Source: Eukaryota sp. TZLM1-RC
Taxonomy: Eukaryota; Metamonada: BaSk clade
NCBI GenBank assembly: GCA_040285825.1
Contig: JAUPSS010000004.1
Coordinates: forward strand, 4,719,658-4,783,657
Length of the DNA stretch: 64,000 nt
Direction of reading: 5' to 3'
In this document: piece after piece, positions 30,115 through 41,433 of the stretch
Numbering within the stretch: position 1 is the first letter of the stretch
Layout: each line of letters opens with the position of its first letter
The notes under the pieces: model-generated
The model's database searches: none
What the model was told of the DNA's origin: nothing
Seen by the model: only the letters and a program-made list of their open reading frames with translations
Made by a program: the position numbers and the translations under genes

Positions 30115-31680
30115 ATGCCATCACCTGGTGATGCTTCAGTACTGGTGCAGCAACATGAAGCTAACATAAACAATCAGCTCAAGAATCAACAGGCTAACAT
30201 ACACCGACTCAACAAAGACAATGCTTGGAGTTATACTCTGGTTGATCACTTAGACAAAGTTGCTGTTATCTCTCTTGAAGCTCAAGATCGTGCAAATCAG
30301 TTCAAAAAAGCCTCTGTTACAATTGATAATTCAACAAAGATCTATTCCAATCGTGTTGACTCTGTGTATTCTACTGCCACTAGAACAGCGGAATTGATTT
30401 CACAATCTTCCCTTCAAACCACTAAAACCAAGAAAGGTAAGAAATCCAAGTCAAAGACGAGTCATTGTGCAAAGCGCGAAGTCATTACTCACAGTGCCCC
30501 CGAAGATCTTGTAGTTCCATTATCCTTCATTGCAAAATCTCATCATTCAGGAATTTTCTCTGATATTCCTTCCCGTCTCGGATATCCCCTCCTCAATGAT
30601 CGAATGGCTGAAAATGTTTATCCTCTCAACATGAAGATTTTCCATCAAGAATGTTTAAACTTTGGTTTTGATTCGCGTGAGGTTTTAGATGTCGAGCTAA
30701 TGAAACAATTACCTCCTTTATTTGATGGTTCAGTTAATCTTGAATTCAACCCTGAAAAAACTAGCAAACTGCATGGATACATCATTAAGAAGACCATTAA
30801 TCAAGTTGATGACGAACAACATGATCAAATGACTGATGATTTGATTGATCAACCACATGTTGATATCCCAGTCGATGTTCCAATGGATGGAGAAGAAGTT
30901 GAATCAGTTGAAGATGCTCTATCAAAACTTTCCCTTTTTGGTGATGATAATGATCCTGAACCATTTAATCCTTCCACCTTGGATGATGTGTTTGTGGTGG
31001 ATGCAGAATCAGCTAGGAATTTACAGGCAGCTGAAAAGGGGCAATGTTTGAATGGTGTTGATTTTGAAAAAGTTGTCAAAAGTTTCAAGAAGTTCAAACA
31101 TGATGCAAAATCGGTATCTAAACCTAAAAGAAGACGTGCTGTAGTAGAATTTAAACCAAACCTTGAAATTACAACAGAAGAATTATTTGGTATAAAAAAG
31201 AAAAGAAAATCACGGAAAAGGAAGGTTGTTTTGCCAAATATACGAAAAATCAACACTTCCAAAACTTTAAATGATTTCAGCAGTGAGGCCAATAACCTCT
31301 GTTCCAAGTGTCAATGGATGGAAGTCAACATTAACCATGAAGATGACTGTTTTGAATTAGATGATGTTGAAATTGATCACGAAGCTCAGTGGAATACTGT
31401 CGCTTCTCCTACTAACGATACAATGAAAGGAACTGGTAATGTGGTTGGTCTGTCAAGCAAGACTGTCAAGATTTCACAATTAAAAGAGCAATTAGATGTG
31501 GAATTGAATAGAGAAGAGGAAAATGAAATTGAGTTTTCTACAGTTTCCTCAAGAATCACTCATCTTGCTCCTAGTGCCACCGTTCAATTGAATTTTATTT
31601 GTCTTTTACATTTGTGTAATGAAAAAGGAATACGATTAAGTTCTACCTCCGATTTCAAGGATTTAACGATACGTAAATAG
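30115..31680 (+). CDS. NCAPH: condensin complex subunit 2 (CAP-H/Barren, kleisin)
   Basis: 521 aa, intronless. Kleisin subunit that bridges the SMC2-SMC4 heads and recruits the HEAT-repeat subunits during mitotic chromosome compaction. Residues 30-105 match the N-terminal Barren block (NAWSYTLVDHLD...STKIYSNRVDSVYS). Residues 140-215 carry the central DIPSRLGYPLLNDRMAENVYPLN segment. The extreme C terminus (ATVQLNFICLLHLCNEKGIRL) is the winged-helix end that contacts the SMC head. Acidic and Lys-rich linkers lie between. At 521 residues it is shorter than the usual 650-750, mostly from shorter linkers. It sits alone between transposon relics, and Met at 30115 precedes the first conserved block by a sensible 30 residues. 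Confidence 0.85.
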   Translation: MPSPGDASVLVQQHEANINNQLKNQQANIHRLNKDNAWSYTLVDHLDKVAVISLEAQDRANQFKKASVTIDNSTKIYSNRVDSVYSTATRTAELISQSSLQTTKTKKGKKSKSKTSHCAKREVITHSAPEDLVVPLSFIAKSHHSGIFSDIPSRLGYPLLNDRMAENVYPLNMKIFHQECLNFGFDSREVLDVELMKQLPPLFDGSVNLEFNPEKTSKLHGYIIKKTINQVDDEQHDQMTDDLIDQPHVDIPVDVPMDGEEVESVEDALSKLSLFGDDNDPEPFNPSTLDDVFVVDAESARNLQAAEKGQCLNGVDFEKVVKSFKKFKHDAKSVSKPKRRRAVVEFKPNLEITTEELFGIKKKRKSRKRKVVLPNIRKINTSKTLNDFSSEANNLCSKCQWMEVNINHEDDCFELDDVEIDHEAQWNTVASPTNDTMKGTGNVVGLSSKTVKISQLKEQLDVELNREEENEIEFSTVSSRITHLAPSATVQLNFICLLHLCNEKGIRLSSTSDFKDLTIRK

Positions 31681-31909
31681 AATTGTTTTGTAAATTAATA
31701 TATTTTACATTTCTTAATGGAATCTTTGAGGATTTTTGTTATGAATCATTATGCTTAAAATTTAAATTTCAATATTTGCTGACATCATTGATTTCATCGA
31801 CAAAAATTGTTGCCTTCAGCTAAAACATCAATTTCTATTGTTAGTGAAACCAAAAATACTTCGCCTTGCAAAAAATAATTATTAATTATATATTATATAT
31901 TTCAAATTC
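31681..31909. other. intergenic, AT-rich
   Basis: 3' flank of the condensin gene up to the uncertain 5' border of the next R2-like copy. Nothing else seen. Confidence 0.5.
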
Positions 31910-34546
31910 TGGAGTTAAAGCACCCAACAATCAAAATACAATAGATAAACTCAAAATACTTCATCCTTTGGAAGACCCTATAATGGATCAAAATTTTTAC
32001 GGTTTTTACTGGAAAAATTATTCATTGGTGCCATCAGAAGTATTCTCGGTGATAAAAAAGAGACCACGCGGTAAGTCTGCCGGACTTTCTGGTATTACTA
32101 TTGATCATGTAAAAGCCGCAATTATTTCTTCAGAGGATTGTCTTCGTTTATTAAGCAGATTTTTCAACAAAATAATGACTGGTCATCTCAGTTATCCAGA
32201 TGAATTAAGAAGTTCTCCTTTGACTGCACTTGTCAAAAATTCAAAAATGGATGTTCGTCCTATTGCAGTCTCTGAGAGCTTACAAAATATTTTTTCTGCG
32301 TGTTGCTTGAGCAGGTTTAATGAGAAAGCAATAAAGATTTTATTACCCTTTCAATGTGGAATTAATACCACTGATGGAATCTCTTCAGCGATATTTGCTA
32401 CTGATGTATTATTTCGCCAAAATGAATCCAATGTTTGTATGTCATTGGATTTTAGTAATGCATTCAATTCACTCAGTCGTCGCAGTATCCATGGTGCTTC
32501 ATTGCAATATATGCCTGAATAAATGCCGTATTTTCAATCAACATATAGCACATATTCTAATTTACATTTTGATAATTGCATTTTGAGTTCATCAAGTGGT
32601 GTAAAGCAAGGAGATCCGTTAGGACCTCTTTTGTTTTGTTTGGCGATTCATCCAATTTTATTGCAAATTCAGGAGATGTTTCCTTCGCTAAAAATGATTG
32701 CATATATGGATGATGTTGTGCTTATTGGTAATTTAAATAATGTGAAACAAGCAACTGTATGTTTTAAATAATTATTTACCAAAATTGGTCTCCGACTTAA
32801 TTTACTTAAATGTGTTTTGTTATCGAATTCTCCAGTTTCCACAATAGTTGATGGTATTGAAATTCAAGCCAAATTATATTCAATTGATGCTATTCGTCAT
32901 TTAAGGTTCGTTTTTAGGAAATAATGATGAAATTACCAACAAATTGTTTGAAAAGTTGAACTCAATTTCCGACAAAATTGACCGAATGATGAATTTAGAT
33001 ATACAAAAACACATCAAATTTACCATTATCAAACTGTGTTTTAGTTCCAACTTCAATCATATATTTCGATCTACAAATCCTCTCGTCACTAGGCCTTTGG
33101 CTCAGAAGTTTAATGAATTACGTGCAAAAGTTCAGTCACAATTACTGGGATGTAAAGTGTTCCAAATTCCAAACCATGCTTACCTTAGTCCACATTATGG
33201 CGGTTTAGGGTGGACGAAGGCTTCTATTCTTACCTCGTGTGCTTTTGTTGGTGGATGCAGAAATGCAATTTTTATGTTTTCTGAAAGATTTGCAGATTGG
33301 GAAGATTTATTGATGACAACACAAAGTACCACTGTTTTTGCAATAAATGAAGAAATTTCAAAAATTGATGTAAAAAAATGGAGTCGGTGGTTTCCCCATT
33401 CATTCAATGGCAATATTTTAGAAAAGAATGTTTTAAATTTGAAGTACACTCTTCGAACATTACAGAAACGAATGACTGGAATGTATGAAAATGATCTTTA
33501 AAATAATATATGCAGCTCAGCTGTTTTAAATCAAGTTCTTCACTCATTGTTATTGGAAAAGGGTGTTTGTGAAAGTAAGTCATCAGATTCTTCACTTTTT
33601 GTAACCATTGTACCACGAAGATTTGGATTGTGTGCCACTAATGAAGCATTTGCAAAAACATGAGATTATATTTGAATATCCCCATTAATGTTGTTGTTGA
33701 ACTCAAATTGAAATAGTAGGTTTCTTTGTATTTCGACTGATGACGTGATACTCATTTATGAATCAGTTTTATTAATAAACTACAGATTTCTCTCTCTCCT
33801 TCGTGTGTTCATCTGCCTAACGGCATCATTAATCAATTATTATCAAAAGAAGAATGTATTTGTTCGAATTCACCTCAACTCACTTTGCGCCATGCTCTGA
33901 ATTGCTCTAAATTGATTACTTATCGTTCTTCATTACATGATGCTGTCAGAGACACTGTTTTCAATATGGCGCAAACTGCAAGAATATCGTGTATCAAAGA
34001 GCCTCTGCTGAAGGAAACTCTTTCTCTGAATAATTTTGGTTCTGATGATAGAGGTGATGTATACTGTGATTGGATTGATAATTCTGAAGCTATTGTTGAC
34101 TTTGTCTCATGTAATGTTGCAAATGATACTTTGGTTCACAGACGAAAACTTAATCCTGTGACTGCTCTTGATTTTAAAGCAAAAGAGAAACATAGAAAAT
34201 ATGATAAAGATATTGAAGAGGCTAATGCCAATAGAAATTCACAGCTGGTTTTTATTGCTTTCCCATTTTCGACAAATGGAAGATTATCAGATGATGCAGA
34301 AACTGTTTTGAATGACTTCCAAAAAAATGGTGCAAGAAAAAACAATGAAAAGATTGGATATTCTTTTATGGCGATCTCGGATTCAATTTGCCATTATTAA
34401 TAGATTACCTCGGTTTTTCAATCGAATAAGAGAAGCGTTAGCTAGACATCAAGCAGGTCAAGATTTTGTGGAGGAAATCTTGGTTCAATGATAGTCGTCC
34501 CATTAGTTATGAGTTAATTTAATTAAGTGTGCAAATTCAATAAATA
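31910..34546 (+). pseudogene. R2-like family A, single copy, decayed
   Basis: Starts near the segment preceding LEDPIMDQNFYG (the 5' border is not sharp) and runs through RT (GKSAGLSGIT, SSGVKQGDPLGPLL, YMDD near 32706), linker, finger and endonuclease to the CAATAAATA end at 34546. It is broken by TAA at 32520 and near 32768, a frameshift near 32905, TAA at 33499, a small deletion near 33655, a solo LTR (33689-33828) and an A-run shift near 34325. It ends in EILVQ. It is the only family A copy here without a tandem partner. It stops 35 bp from the stop codon of the ubiquitin hydrolase gene. Confidence 0.88.
33689..33828. mobile_element. solo LTR, 140 bp
   Basis: Inserted in R2-like sequence. 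The uninterrupted site CCCATTAATCAATT is known from sister copies. The insert begins TGTTGTTG, ends GGCATCA and is flanked by TTAA duplications (33685-33688 and 33829-33832), the same 4-bp length as the two gypsy-like elements. Left by LTR-LTR recombination of a third family. The orientation of the parent is unknown. Confidence 0.75.
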
Positions 34547-34581
34547 TACCATATTATAAAACAACAATATGTACAACTTTA

Positions 34582-35308
34582 TTACTGTCTTGATAACGAG
34601 ACCATGCTCAACTCTAAGGAATTGGTACGTTCTATAAACTCCTTGGCGATCTTTGCTACATCTTTCAAAAACGATTCCTCAGTGGTTTCTCCATGAGGAA
34701 CAGGTCTGCTTTTCCTTCCATCAAACTCATACATTCTACCATTGACATTCACAAATGTGATAAAGTGGAGATAAACGGGCTCATTTTTGAGTTGCTCCTG
34801 TGAAGGTGGGGTGGTTTGACCACTCTCACCACTTTCTTGGTGGAATTTTGCCAGAGTTTGATCCTCATTGAGATAAACAGCACGTTCGTGAGGACTCTTG
34901 TCCGTAGTTTCACTCAAAAACTTAGCAAACCACGACTCTGCAGGTAATTGCTCTACAATATCCGAATTATTGAGTACTGCGTGAATAATTGCATATGTCC
35001 TGGGGTGAGAATACTAAAAATAACAAAAAAACATACCCACACGCATTGGGTATATCTTGGATGGCAAAGAAGAGATCGTTGTTTGGGGCTACCGTAGATA
35101 ATTGTTCCTCCTCCTCCTTGTTGTACTGCTCGATCTTGTCTGTAATTGGGAAGAGAAAGATAGCTGCTTTAACTGGTTGTGGTACCATAGCCAGTAGCTC
35201 ATCATCCAGGCCAAAGATATCTTCAAATTGATATTGAGATGGAAGACCAAGACGCTGTGCAAAGCTGGTTAAGACAGAAGGATTTGATTCAAGTGGAATC
35301 CAAGACAT
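34582..35308 (-). CDS. UCHL3: ubiquitin carboxyl-terminal hydrolase, UCH-L3 type (two exons)
   Basis: Cysteine protease that trims small adducts from the C terminus of ubiquitin. Exon 1 is 35308-35037 and exon 2 is 34999-34582. The 37-nt intron 35000-35036 (GTATGT...CCCCAG) restores the active-site sequence NACGT, which the unspliced frame destroys. The spliced protein has 229 aa, against about 230 for UCH-L3. It starts with WIPLESNPSVLTSFAQRLGL and PQPVKAAIFLFPITDK. The oxyanion Gln and catalytic Cys are in QDIPNACG, the His in LHFITF, and the Asp in EFDGRK. An AATAAA-like signal overlaps the stop codon, and a TATATA stretch lies about 55 bp upstream. The gene occupies nearly all of an 823-bp island between the 3' ends of two R2-like elements facing it from both sides. 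Confidence 0.93.
35000..35036 (-). other. 37-nt spliceosomal intron in the UCH gene
   Basis: GTATGT donor and CAG acceptor on the minus strand. Removal joins the codons for NACG and TYAIIHA, the conserved UCH active-site context. Confidence 0.9.
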
Positions 35309-35369
35309 TGAAAGTAAAAAATCAAGGAACCAATTCCCAGAAATAGATATTGTAGCATATATAAACTCA

Positions 35370-36805
35370 ATTTATTGAATTTGCACACTTGATTAAATTA
35401 AATCATAACTAATGGGACGACTATCATTAAACCAAGATTTCCTCTACAAAATCTTGATTTGCTTGCTGTTTAGCTAAAGCTTCTCTAATTCGATTGAAAA
35501 ACCGCGGTAATCTATTAATAATGGCAAATTGAATCCGTGAACGCCATAAAAAAATATCAAATCTTTTCATTGTTTTTTCTTTCACCATTTTTTGGAAGTC
35601 ATCCAAAAAAATTTCTGCTTCAACTGATAATCTTCCATTTATCGAAAATGGGAAAGCAATAAAAACCAGCTGTGTATTTCTATCGACATTTGCATCTTCA
35701 ATTTCTTTATCATATTTTCTATGTTTTTCTTTTGCTTTAAAATCCAGAGCAGCCACAGGATTAAGTTTTCTTCTGTGAACCAAAGTATCGTTTGCAACAT
35801 TACATGAGACAAAGTCAACAATAGCTTCAGAATTATCAATCCAATCACAGTATACATCACCTCTATCATCAGAACCAAAATTATTCAGAGAAAGTGTTTC
35901 TTTCAGCAGGGGCTCTTTGATACACGATATCCTTGCAGTTTGTGCCATATTGAAAACAGTGTCTCTAACAGCATCATGTAATGAAGAACGATAAGTTATC
36001 AATTTAGAACAATTTAGAGCATGGCGCAAAGTGAGTTGAGGTGAATTCGAACAAATACATTTTTCTTTTGATAATAATTGGTTAATGGGGATGTTCAAAT
36101 ATAATCTCATTTTTGTTACAAATGGTTCATTAGTGGCACACAATCCAAATCTTCGTGGTACAATGGTTACAAAAAGTGAAGAATCTGACGCCTTGTTTTC
36201 ACAAACACCCTTTTCCAATAACAATGAGTGAAGATCTTGATTTAAAACAGCCGAGCTGCAAATATTATTATAAAGATCTTTTTCATACATTCCAGTCAAT
36301 CTTTTCTGTAATGTTCGAAGAGTGTACTTCAAATTTAAAACATTTTTTTCTGGAATATTGCCATTGAATGATTGGGGAAAACATCGACCCCATTTTTCTA
36401 CATCAATTCTTGAAATTTTTTCATTTAATGCAAAAACAGTGGAACTTTGCGTTGTCATCAATAAATCTTCCCAATCTGCAAATCTTTCGGAAAACTCAAA
36501 GATTGCATTTCTGCATCCACCAACAAAAGCACACGAGGTAAGAATAGAAGCCTTCGTCCACTCTAAACCGCCATAATGAGGACTAAGGTAAGCATGGTCT
36601 GGAATTTGGAACATTTTACATCCCAGTATTTGTGACAGAACTTTTGCATGTAATTCATTAAACTTCTGAGCCAAAGGCCTAGTGACAAGAGGATTTGTAG
36701 ATCGAAATATATGATTGAAATTGGAACTAAAACACAGTCTTATAATGGTAAATTTGATGTGTTTTTGTATATCTAAAATCAACATTCCGTCAATTTTGTC
36801 AGAAA
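35370..36805 (-). repeat. R2-like family A, locus 2 terminal truncated unit
   Basis: 5'-truncated at the same base as the array units (TTTCTGAC at 36805 on the minus strand) and joined to the next unit by the same filler. It ends in CAATAAAT at 35370, 61 bp before the UCH start codon. Its tail (ACCGCGG, QQANQDFVEEILV) is shared with the terminal unit of the 11-25 kb array. Confidence 0.92.
35427..36785 (-). CDS. R2-like finger-endonuclease ORF in locus 2 terminal unit, 452 aa
   Basis: Open over its whole length, one residue shorter than array units because the final Gln codon is now TAA. Finger and endonuclease residues (C-I-C...HALNC; RGD, VDF, EKHRKY) are intact. Variants: PFVTKM, NEKISRID, VAALDFK. 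Confidence 0.72.
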   Translation of the reverse strand: MLILDIQKHIKFTIIRLCFSSNFNHIFRSTNPLVTRPLAQKFNELHAKVLSQILGCKMFQIPDHAYLSPHYGGLEWTKASILTSCAFVGGCRNAIFEFSERFADWEDLLMTTQSSTVFALNEKISRIDVEKWGRCFPQSFNGNIPEKNVLNLKYTLRTLQKRLTGMYEKDLYNNICSSAVLNQDLHSLLLEKGVCENKASDSSLFVTIVPRRFGLCATNEPFVTKMRLYLNIPINQLLSKEKCICSNSPQLTLRHALNCSKLITYRSSLHDAVRDTVFNMAQTARISCIKEPLLKETLSLNNFGSDDRGDVYCDWIDNSEAIVDFVSCNVANDTLVHRRKLNPVAALDFKAKEKHRKYDKEIEDANVDRNTQLVFIAFPFSINGRLSVEAEIFLDDFQKMVKEKTMKRFDIFLWRSRIQFAIINRLPRFFNRIREALAKQQANQDFVEEILV

Positions 36806-38586
36806 TACAACGGTATATTTATTGAATTTGCACACTTAATTAAATTAACTCATAACTAATGGGACGACTATCATTGAGCCAAGATTTCCTCTACAAAATC
36901 TTGATCTGCTTGCTATCTAGCTAAAGCTTCTCTTATTCGATTGAAAAACCGAGGTAATCTATTAATAATGGCAAATTGAATCCTTGAACGCCATAAAAAA
37001 ATATGAAATCTTTTCATTGTTTTTTCTTGCACCATTTTTTGGAAGTCATTCAAAAAAGTTTCTGCTTCATCTGATAATCTTCCATTTATCGAAAATGGGA
37101 AAGCAATAAAAACCAGCTGTGTATTTCTATCAGCATTAGCTTTTTCGATATCTTTGTCATATTTTCTATGTATTTCTTTTGCTTTAAAATCCAGAGCAAC
37201 TACCGGATTAAGTTTTCTTCTGTGAACCAAAGTATCATTTGTAACATTACATGAGACAAAATCAACAATAGCTTCAGAATTATCAATCCAATCACAGTAT
37301 ACATCACCTCTATCATCAGAACCAAAATTATTCAGAGAAAGTGTTTCCTTCAGCAGGGACTCTTTGATACACGATATCCTTGCAGTTTGTGCCATATTGA
37401 AAACAGTGTCTCTAACAGCATCATGTAATGAAGAACGATAAGTTATCAATTTAGAGCAATTCAGAGCATGGCGCAAAGTGAGTTGAGGTGAATTCGAACA
37501 AATACATTTTTCTTTTGATAATAATTGATTAATGGGGATATTAAAATATAATCTCATTTTTGTTACAAATGCTTCATTAGTGGCACACAATCCAAATCTT
37601 CGTGGTACAATGGTTACAAAAAGTGAAGAATCTGATGACTTACTTTCACAAACACCCTTTTCCAATAACAATGAGTGAATATCTTGATTTAAAACAGCCA
37701 AGCTGCATATATTACTATAAAGATCATTTTCATACATTCCAGTCATTCGTTTCTGTAATGTTCGAAGAGTGTACTTCAAATTTAAAACATTCTTTTCTAA
37801 AATATTGCCATTGAATGAATGGGGAAACCACCGACTCCATTTTTTTACATCAATTTTTGAAATTTCTTCATTTATTGCAAAAACAGTGGTACTTTGTGTT
37901 GTCATCAATAAATCTTCCCAATCTGCAAATCTTTCAGAAAACATAAAAATTGCATTTCTGCATCCACCAACAAAAGCACACGAGGTAAGAATAGAAGCCT
38001 TCGTCCACCCTAAACCACCATAATGTGGACTAAGGTAAGCATGATCTGGAATTTGAAACATTTTACATCCCAGTAATTGAGACAGAACTTTTGCACGTAA
38101 CTCATTAAACTTTTGAGCCAAAGGTCTAGTGACGAGAGGATTTGTAGATCGAAATATATGATTAAAATTGGAACTAAAACACAGTCTTATAATGGTAAAT
38201 TTGATGTGTTTTTTTATATCTAAATTCATCATTCGGTCAATTTTGTCAGAAATTGAGTTCAACTTTTCAAACAATTTTTTGGTAATTTCATCATTATTTC
38301 CTAAAAACGAACCCAAATGACGAATAGCATCAATTGAATATAATTTGGCTTGAATTTCAATATCATCAATTATTGTGGAAACTGGAGAATTCGATAACAA
38401 AACACATTTAAGTAAATTAAGTCGGAGACCAATTTTGGTAAATAATTCTTTAAAACATACAGTTGCTTTTTTTCACAATATTTAAATCACCAATAAGCAC
38501 AACATCATCCATATATGCAATCATTTTTAGTGAAGGAAACATCTCTTGAATTTGCAGTAGAATAGGATGGATGGCCAAACAAAACA
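36806..38586 (-). pseudogene. R2-like family A, locus 2 first unit (from the RT palm)
   Basis: Begins at 38586 inside the RT domain (LFCLAIHPILL, then YMDDVVLIGD) and continues in the parental arrangement across the truncation point of the other units. The ORF 38400-36913 (495 aa) contains the linker, finger and endonuclease. It ends early at a TAG (ALAR, then stop), where unit 5 of the array also has TAG. The YMDD part is shifted near 38470 by a T run. Its right end abuts a family B copy in opposite orientation. Confidence 0.88.
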
Positions 38587-40095
38587 TATAGCATATATGG
38601 ATGACATTTCTGTAATTGCTTCCATTACAATTCTGAAACAAATAGCAATTTTTATTCAACAGCGTTATGAAGATATTGGTCTCTCATTGAATATCTCCAA
38701 ATGTTTGATTATTGGCAACGACCTAGGGTTCTTTTTAATTCTTTTTCCTAAAAATCTGTTATTCTGGAAAATTTACTCATATTTTGAGATCAACATCACC
38801 ATCAATTTCTTTGGAGTTTTGTCGCATTTTTAATGAACAAAGAACCAATTTTTTAGCAAAATTATTGGAAATTGATGCATCTCAGTTACGAAGCCACATT
38901 TTTTGTGGTACAAATTTTGGTGGTGTTGATTTTTATAAATCAAGCTACCTTTGTAAAGCTGCCTTTATTGGAGGTGGAAAAAATTTTATTTATGAATTTG
39001 TGAATCGTTTTCCTGAAAAAATTCATCTCATTGAAAATTGTGGCAGCTCTATCTTATTTCTTTGCAACAGGAAATTGAAACACTTTCACCCAATATTTGG
39101 GCTAAATGTTTCCCCTCTGATATTGTGGAACTTCCTTCAAGAAGCTTGCTCTCCTTACCACTGACTTTTGCAAAATTGCAGAAAAAAATCTTGAAAGTTT
39201 TAGAAAACTTGGATTATATTGTACGTCTTAGCTTGGCTAAGGAAAAAAAATCCCGTTTTTGCAAACTTTTTGATTGATCTTGAAGACAGTTGTTCAAGTT
39301 GCCTAATCTCCCAAATTCCCAACATTTATGGCCTTCTACTTAATGATCACCAATGGACCACTGCAATGAGAATGAGATGTTTTCTATGGCCTTGTTCATT
39401 ACCAAATGATTTAATTTGTCGCTACAAGAGTGTTGTTACGCTTTCCCATATTTTAAACTGTAAGTATTTTATAACTTATCGCTCAATTGTTCAGTACTCA
39501 GTTCGTGATCAATTATATGCCATGTGCAAAAGTTTCAATATAGAGGCATCTATTGAGCCACTAGTACGTAAGCTGTCTTCAGATCAAACGGATGATTCCT
39601 TTGGTAAAAGAAGGGCAGATTTAGTAGCTCCAGGGATCGATGGTGTTCTCAATGTTGTAGATGTTGTCTCAGATGATGTTTGCAAAAATTCTGCTGCTCG
39701 TTTAGTGTATTCCGCTGATTAGCCGTTATCTAACGCCAAAAAAAAGAAGATGAATAAATATGAAGAACATTTGGCACAGTTAGGTAGAGTGGAACATGTG
39801 AAATATCAGTTTGTGCTGTTTGCAATTTGTCTTTTTGGCAATATTGGATCTTCAGGGTTGCACTTTTCAGAAAATTTTAAAAAAGTGTTACTGAATAGGT
39901 TTGGTAAAACAATGAACTCCACTTTCTGAATAAATAGAATTGTTGTTTGCATTTTCGAGTCTATTCCAACAATGATTTCAAAGACACTTTTAGCTATTGG
40001 TGTAGAATATGAACGTAATGCTGTGAGTAGGTTCAGTAATAATGACGCTTGTTTGGAGGATATTGCATTCTAGATGGGTATTTTTATCTCAATAA
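38587..40095 (+). pseudogene. R2-like family B, copy B2
   Basis: Starts at the RT YMDD motif (HIAYMDDISVIAS). Further frames give SHIFCGTNFGGVDFYKSS (parallel to the SPHYGGLGWTKAS of family A) and the finger region (LICRYKS...HILNC). The endonuclease (KRRADLVAPGIDGVLNVVDVV, stop TAG at 39720-39722, then KKKKMNKYEEH) and the C terminus (RIVVCIFESIPTMIS...YERNAVSRF) to the TAG near 40070 follow. AATAAAT lies near 40090. Frameshifts lie near 38720, 39050 and 39245. The second finger Cys appears to be Arg. Confidence 0.75.
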
Positions 40096-40543
40096 ATATT
40101 CCAGTTTTAGGAAAAAAAGTTTAAATAAATAAAAAATCACTAAAGAAGTAAAAAAAATTAATGAATTAAGCTGATTCTGACAACATTGATTTATTTCAAC
40201 AAAATGACAAAGCAACAATCTTAAAATTCCATACATTTAACTCCCAAATCCACAAACAAGAGTTGACTGGAAGTTCTCTCTTCATAAAGTGGCTCTAGAG
40301 AAAACAAAGCAGAGAATATGGAAACAACAGCACTAAAAAATGAAAAACCAATTCTATAATGTCAATAAACTTTATCCATCACCCTTAATATTCTGTGTTT
40401 CACAATATCTACAAACATACAATAAAGTTGATTTTTTACTACATCATGAACTCTTGATCGAAAAGTAATAATGTTTGCAGTTACATAGATGATTTGGATT
40501 AATTTTCGATCCACATCTATAGGTCAAAATATTAGGCATGTTA

Positions 40544-41080
40544 TCAGACAAAATACATCAACAAAGGCAAAACAATCGATAACTTTATCATATTTTCTAT
40601 GTTTTTATTGGCTTTAAATTCAAGAGCGTTTACAGGACTAAGTTTTCTTCTATGAACCATAAAGTCATTTGCAACATTACAGGAGACAAAATCAACAATA
40701 ACTTCAGAGTTATCAATCCAATCACAATAAAGATCACCTCTATCATTAGAACCAAACTTATTTAATGATAGTGTTTTTCTAAGCAAAGGCTCTTCAATAC
40801 ATGAGATTCTTGCATTTCTTGCCATAATAAAAACAGTGCTTCTGACAGCATCATGTAACGGCGAGTGATGAGTTATCAATTTGTGACATTTTAAAGCATG
40901 CTGTAAGGTGAACTGTAATGAATTAGAAGAAATATATGTGTCTTTTACTAGAAATTGGTCAGTAGGGATATTCAGATATAATCTCATTTTTGTTACAAAA
41001 GGTTCATTATAGGCACATAGCCCAACCTTCGTGGCACAATGGCGACAAATAGTGATGAATCCGATGACGTCAAATTGGAT
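40544..41080 (-). pseudogene. R2-like family A, old diverged fragment
   Basis: Minus-strand frame with VTKMRLYLNIP, a finger in which the first Cys pair is lost (TYISSNSLQFTLQHALKC), and the endonuclease stretch DRGDLYCDWIDNSEVIVDF. Clearly related to family A but with many substitutions, so older than the other copies. Both ends are decayed. Confidence 0.8.
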
Positions 41081-41104
41081 ATATTTATTATGACAAATCG
41101 TCAT

Positions 41105-41433
41105 TCAACATCAAAACAATCGTTCATAATACATCAAATTTTGTTGTAAAATGACCGTATAGCTATAGAACTTAATAAAGGTACAACATTTGCTGATATT
41201 CACAGTCTAATAGATTTCAATTGTACAGGAGCTTCAAAGACATAAAGAATTATTTCTTTGTTTCTGTCCTTAAATCATATTCCCTTGTTTGTGTTAATTG
41301 TGACGCTAGATCGAGTGAAGACACTTGGTGAATGCGTGGTAGATGTTTTGGAACTTGGAATGAATGTACTGATTTTAATTGAAAACTGACCTCCTCAAAC
41401 AATAAATCAAATTGAAACTCACCTATTACAGTT
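41105..41433. other. intergenic before RPA43
   Basis: AT-rich, presumably the promoter of the RPA43 gene. A reverse frame here overlaps the RPA43 start and is judged a shadow. Confidence 0.5.
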
